The notes below the pieces were generated by a model. It ran no database searches. It had not been told where the DNA came from and saw nothing but the letters and a program-made list of their open reading frames with translations. The translations under genes and the position numbers were made by a program. DNA of 64,000 nt from Burkholderiaceae bacterium 16 (lineage in GTDB: Bacteria > Pseudomonadota > Gammaproteobacteria > Burkholderiales > Burkholderiaceae), in assembly GCA_000955785.1 (NCBI GenBank), contig JYOD01000113.1:1-64000 (forward strand), in the 5' to 3' direction. Positions 61,776 through 64,000 of this stretch are shown piece after piece. How positions within the stretch are numbered: position 1 is the first letter of the stretch; each line of letters starts with the position of its first letter.

Positions 61776-64000
61776 GCACCGCCCCCAGCCTTTGGGACAG
61801 CCGTTTCCGGCGCGTGCTTTACCGCGTCGTGGCCGGCATCATCGTGTTCCTGGCACTGGTGCTGGTAGCGCTGCTGGCAGGCGCCTCGGCCAATACGGAA
61901 TTCTTCGACCGGTATTTCACGCTGCTGTTCAAGATCAACCTGGTGATCGGCATCCTGCTGGTGCTGATCATCGGGGCGCTGGCGCTGACCTTGTGGCTGC
62001 GCTACCGCCGCGGCAAGTTCGGCACGCGGCTGATGACCAAGCTCGCGGTGTTCTTCGGCGTGGTGGGCGTGCTGCCCGGCGTGCTGATCTATCTGGTGTC
62101 GCTGCAGTTCGTCTCGCGCAGCATCGAGTCCTGGTTCGACGTGCGCGTGGAAACCGCGCTCGAGGCCGGCCTGAATCTTGGGCGCTCGACCATCGACAGT
62201 TCGCTGTCTGACCTGCAAGGCAAGGCGCGGCTGATGGCCGACCAGATCGCCAGCTCGTCGAATGTCGCCACCTCGCTGCAGCTCAACCGGTTGCGCGAGC
62301 AATACGGCGTGCAGGAAGCCGCCATCTTTACCGGCAGCGGCCGTGTGATCGCCACCGCCTCGAGCAACTATGCCTCGCTGGTGCCCGATCTGCCTTCCGG
62401 CGTTTTGGCTGAGCAGGCGCGGCTGGCTGGCGGCTATGCCGCGGTGGAGGGTGGCTCCGATCCGGTGGTGGACGGCCGCCACAAGCCCGAACGAACCGAT
62501 GGCGGCCACTTGTACCGGCTGCGCGTCATTGTGCCGCTTGGCCCCGCGCCCACCGCGCAGACCAATGCGCAAACCCTCGCGGAAGGCGCCAGCGGCCCGG
62601 CGGCAAAGCAGCCCCTGAATGCAGCCAGCCGCTGGGCGGGCTCGGGGCTGGCCGTGGAACGCCGCCCGGAAGACGCGGCTTCTTCCGGCTTCGGGCTGGT
62701 GGGCGACACGGTGCGCGAGGAGCGCTATCTGCAAGTCGTGCATCCGGTGCCGGCGGCGTTGGCGCGCAATGCCGACGAAGTCCAGCGGGCCTACCAGGAG
62801 TACCAGGAGAAGGCGCTTGGCCGCACCGGCCTGCGCAAGATGTATATCGGCACGCTCACGCTCACGCTGTTCCTGGCGGTGTTCATTGCCGTGATGCTGG
62901 CGCTGCTGCTCGGCGGCCAGCTGGCGCGGCCGCTGCTGATGCTGTTGCAAGGGACCAAGGAAGTGGCAGAGGGCGATCTCTCGCCCAAGCGCGAACTCAA
63001 GAGCCGTGACGAGCTCGGCATGCTGACACAGCAGTTCAACATGATGACGCGCCAGCTCTCGGAAGCGCGCATCGCGGTGGAACAGAACCGCAGCGCGCTC
63101 GAAAAATCGACGGCGTATCTCGAAAGCGTGCTGCAGAACCTCACCGCCGGCGTGTTTGTGTTCGACCGCCGCTTCGTCCTGATCACCGCCAATCCCGGGG
63201 CCGAGCGCATTTTCCGCCAGCCCTTCGCCGGCGCGCTGGGACAGCCCATCGACAGCATCCCGGTGCTCGGCGCATTCGGCGACATCGTGCGGCAGGCCTT
63301 TTCCGAGCAAACCACCAGTGAAATGCTGGGTGGGGCGCAGCACTGGCAAAAGCAGATCGAGCTGCCGCAGGGCGATGAGGAACAACCGCTCACGCTGCTA
63401 GTGCGCGGCGCGCGCCTGCCCGGCGGACGGGGCGACGAGCAAGGCGAGCCCGGCTACGTGGTGGTGTTCGACGATATCTCGGATGTGATTTCCGCTCAAC
63501 GCTCGGTGGCCTGGGGCGAAGTGGCGCGGCGCCTCGCGCACGAGATCAAGAACCCGCTGACCCCGATCCAGCTCTCGGCCGAGCGCCTGCAGATGAAGCT
63601 CTCGCCAAAGCTGGAAGGCCACGACGTGGACGTGCTCAAGCGCGGCGCCACCACAATCGTCAACCAGGTGCAGGCCATGAAGCGCATGGTCGACGACTTC
63701 CGCGACTACGCGCGCACGCCGCCAGCGCTGCTGCAGTCACTGCAGATCAACGGCCTGGTGGCGGAAGTGCTGCACCTCTACGGCATCGACGACACCGGCC
63801 CCCACGAGCATGCCGTGATCCATCCGTCGCTGGCTGCCAGCCTGCCTGAAATCAAGGGCGATCCGACCCAGTTGCGCCAGGTGATTCACAACCTGCTGCA
63901 AAACGCGCAGGATGCAGTGTCGGACAACGTTTCGGCGGCCAGAATGGCGCCCCATATCGCTCTGCACACCGAGACTGTAGAATACAAAGATTCTGCCGGC
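61772..64000 (+). CDS. ntrY: sensor histidine kinase NtrY (partial at right edge)
   Basis: 743 codons are present without a stop; the gene continues past the window. It has N-terminal TM helices (about residues 18-40, 52-75 and 90-112), a periplasmic sensor region, another TM near residues 355-378, a HAMP domain (QLARPLLMLLQGTKEVAEGDLSPKRELKSRDELGMLTQQF) and a PAS domain. Phospho-acceptor His590 is in VARRLAHEIKNPLTPIQLSAERL. The N box QVIHNLLQNAQDAVSDN is present; the G boxes should follow outside the window. NtrY controls nitrogen and redox responses with NtrX, which should be the next gene. Confidence 0.93.
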   Translation, partial: MSTAPSLWDSRFRRVLYRVVAGIIVFLALVLVALLAGASANTEFFDRYFTLLFKINLVIGILLVLIIGALALTLWLRYRRGKFGTRLMTKLAVFFGVVGVLPGVLIYLVSLQFVSRSIESWFDVRVETALEAGLNLGRSTIDSSLSDLQGKARLMADQIASSSNVATSLQLNRLREQYGVQEAAIFTGSGRVIATASSNYASLVPDLPSGVLAEQARLAGGYAAVEGGSDPVVDGRHKPERTDGGHLYRLRVIVPLGPAPTAQTNAQTLAEGASGPAAKQPLNAASRWAGSGLAVERRPEDAASSGFGLVGDTVREERYLQVVHPVPAALARNADEVQRAYQEYQEKALGRTGLRKMYIGTLTLTLFLAVFIAVMLALLLGGQLARPLLMLLQGTKEVAEGDLSPKRELKSRDELGMLTQQFNMMTRQLSEARIAVEQNRSALEKSTAYLESVLQNLTAGVFVFDRRFVLITANPGAERIFRQPFAGALGQPIDSIPVLGAFGDIVRQAFSEQTTSEMLGGAQHWQKQIELPQGDEEQPLTLLVRGARLPGGRGDEQGEPGYVVVFDDISDVISAQRSVAWGEVARRLAHEIKNPLTPIQLSAERLQMKLSPKLEGHDVDVLKRGATTIVNQVQAMKRMVDDFRDYARTPPALLQSLQINGLVAEVLHLYGIDDTGPHEHAVIHPSLAASLPEIKGDPTQLRQVIHNLLQNAQDAVSDNVSAARMAPHIALHTETVEYKDSAG

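Overview
The window is GC-rich DNA (coding stretches look like roughly two-thirds G+C by eye) from a Burkholderiales chromosome. Cupriavidus or Ralstonia is most likely. The basis is the right-hand gene order (lysM - dprA divergent from def - fmt - lysE - htpX - rsmB - DUF4390 - ntrY), the tctDE/tctCBA tricarboxylate cluster, a GTP-type PEP carboxykinase next to a CstA carbon-starvation transporter, and many efflux systems. This is family knowledge plus inference; no search was run. I see no tRNA, rRNA, intact IS element or CRISPR array.

Left part (1-7.3 kb): a complete tripartite RND efflux operon (periplasmic lipoprotein adaptor, AcrB-type pump, OprM-type outer-membrane factor) on the minus strand, ending in a clear intrinsic terminator. 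It is divergent from a TetR/AcrR-type repressor, with a palindromic operator lying over the pump promoter. 7.3-15.7 kb: a solute-binding protein divergent from the TctD/TctE two-component system, then tctC-tctB-tctA (tripartite tricarboxylate transporter), a terminator and an AbrB-type membrane protein. Upstream of tctC is an 11-bp-period direct repeat with the geometry of a PhoB/OmpR-family activated promoter. 15.7-18.7 kb: hotdog thioesterase, patatin-like lipase and a glutathione-reductase-like flavoenzyme.

18.7-27 kb holds the most interesting unit: a Fur-box-controlled minus-strand operon of a TonB-dependent haem/haemoglobin-type receptor, a giant CobN-family protein with a signal peptide and a C-terminal membrane anchor, an ExbB/TolQ-like channel, an ExbD-like DUF2149 protein, and a ChaN lipoprotein. 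No CobS/CobT ATPases are nearby. The set resembles the Bacteroidota hmu (HmuR-HmuS-ExbB-DUF2149) arrangement. I infer a periplasmic metal-tetrapyrrole (haem) de-chelation system that may be energised by proton-motive force.

27-29 kb is a less GC-rich patch with an S41 peptidase gene broken by two frameshifts. 29-33.6 kb: a second RND system (pump and adaptor only). 33.7-39.3 kb: MOSC protein, MFS exporter, then a translationally coupled glycosylation cassette (GT2, GtrA flippase-like, polytopic membrane protein). 39.3-47.6 kb: 2-hydroxyacid dehydrogenase, pckG, and a Cache-domain histidine kinase/NarL-type regulator pair divergent from cstA and yjiX. 47.7-50 kb: glycine-zipper protein, a small secreted protein made of 12-residue repeats, and a LysR regulator. 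50-64 kb: topB, a thioredoxin-like protein, dprA and lysM, then the def-fmt-lysE-htpX-rsmB-DUF4390-ntrY housekeeping run. ntrY runs off the right edge.
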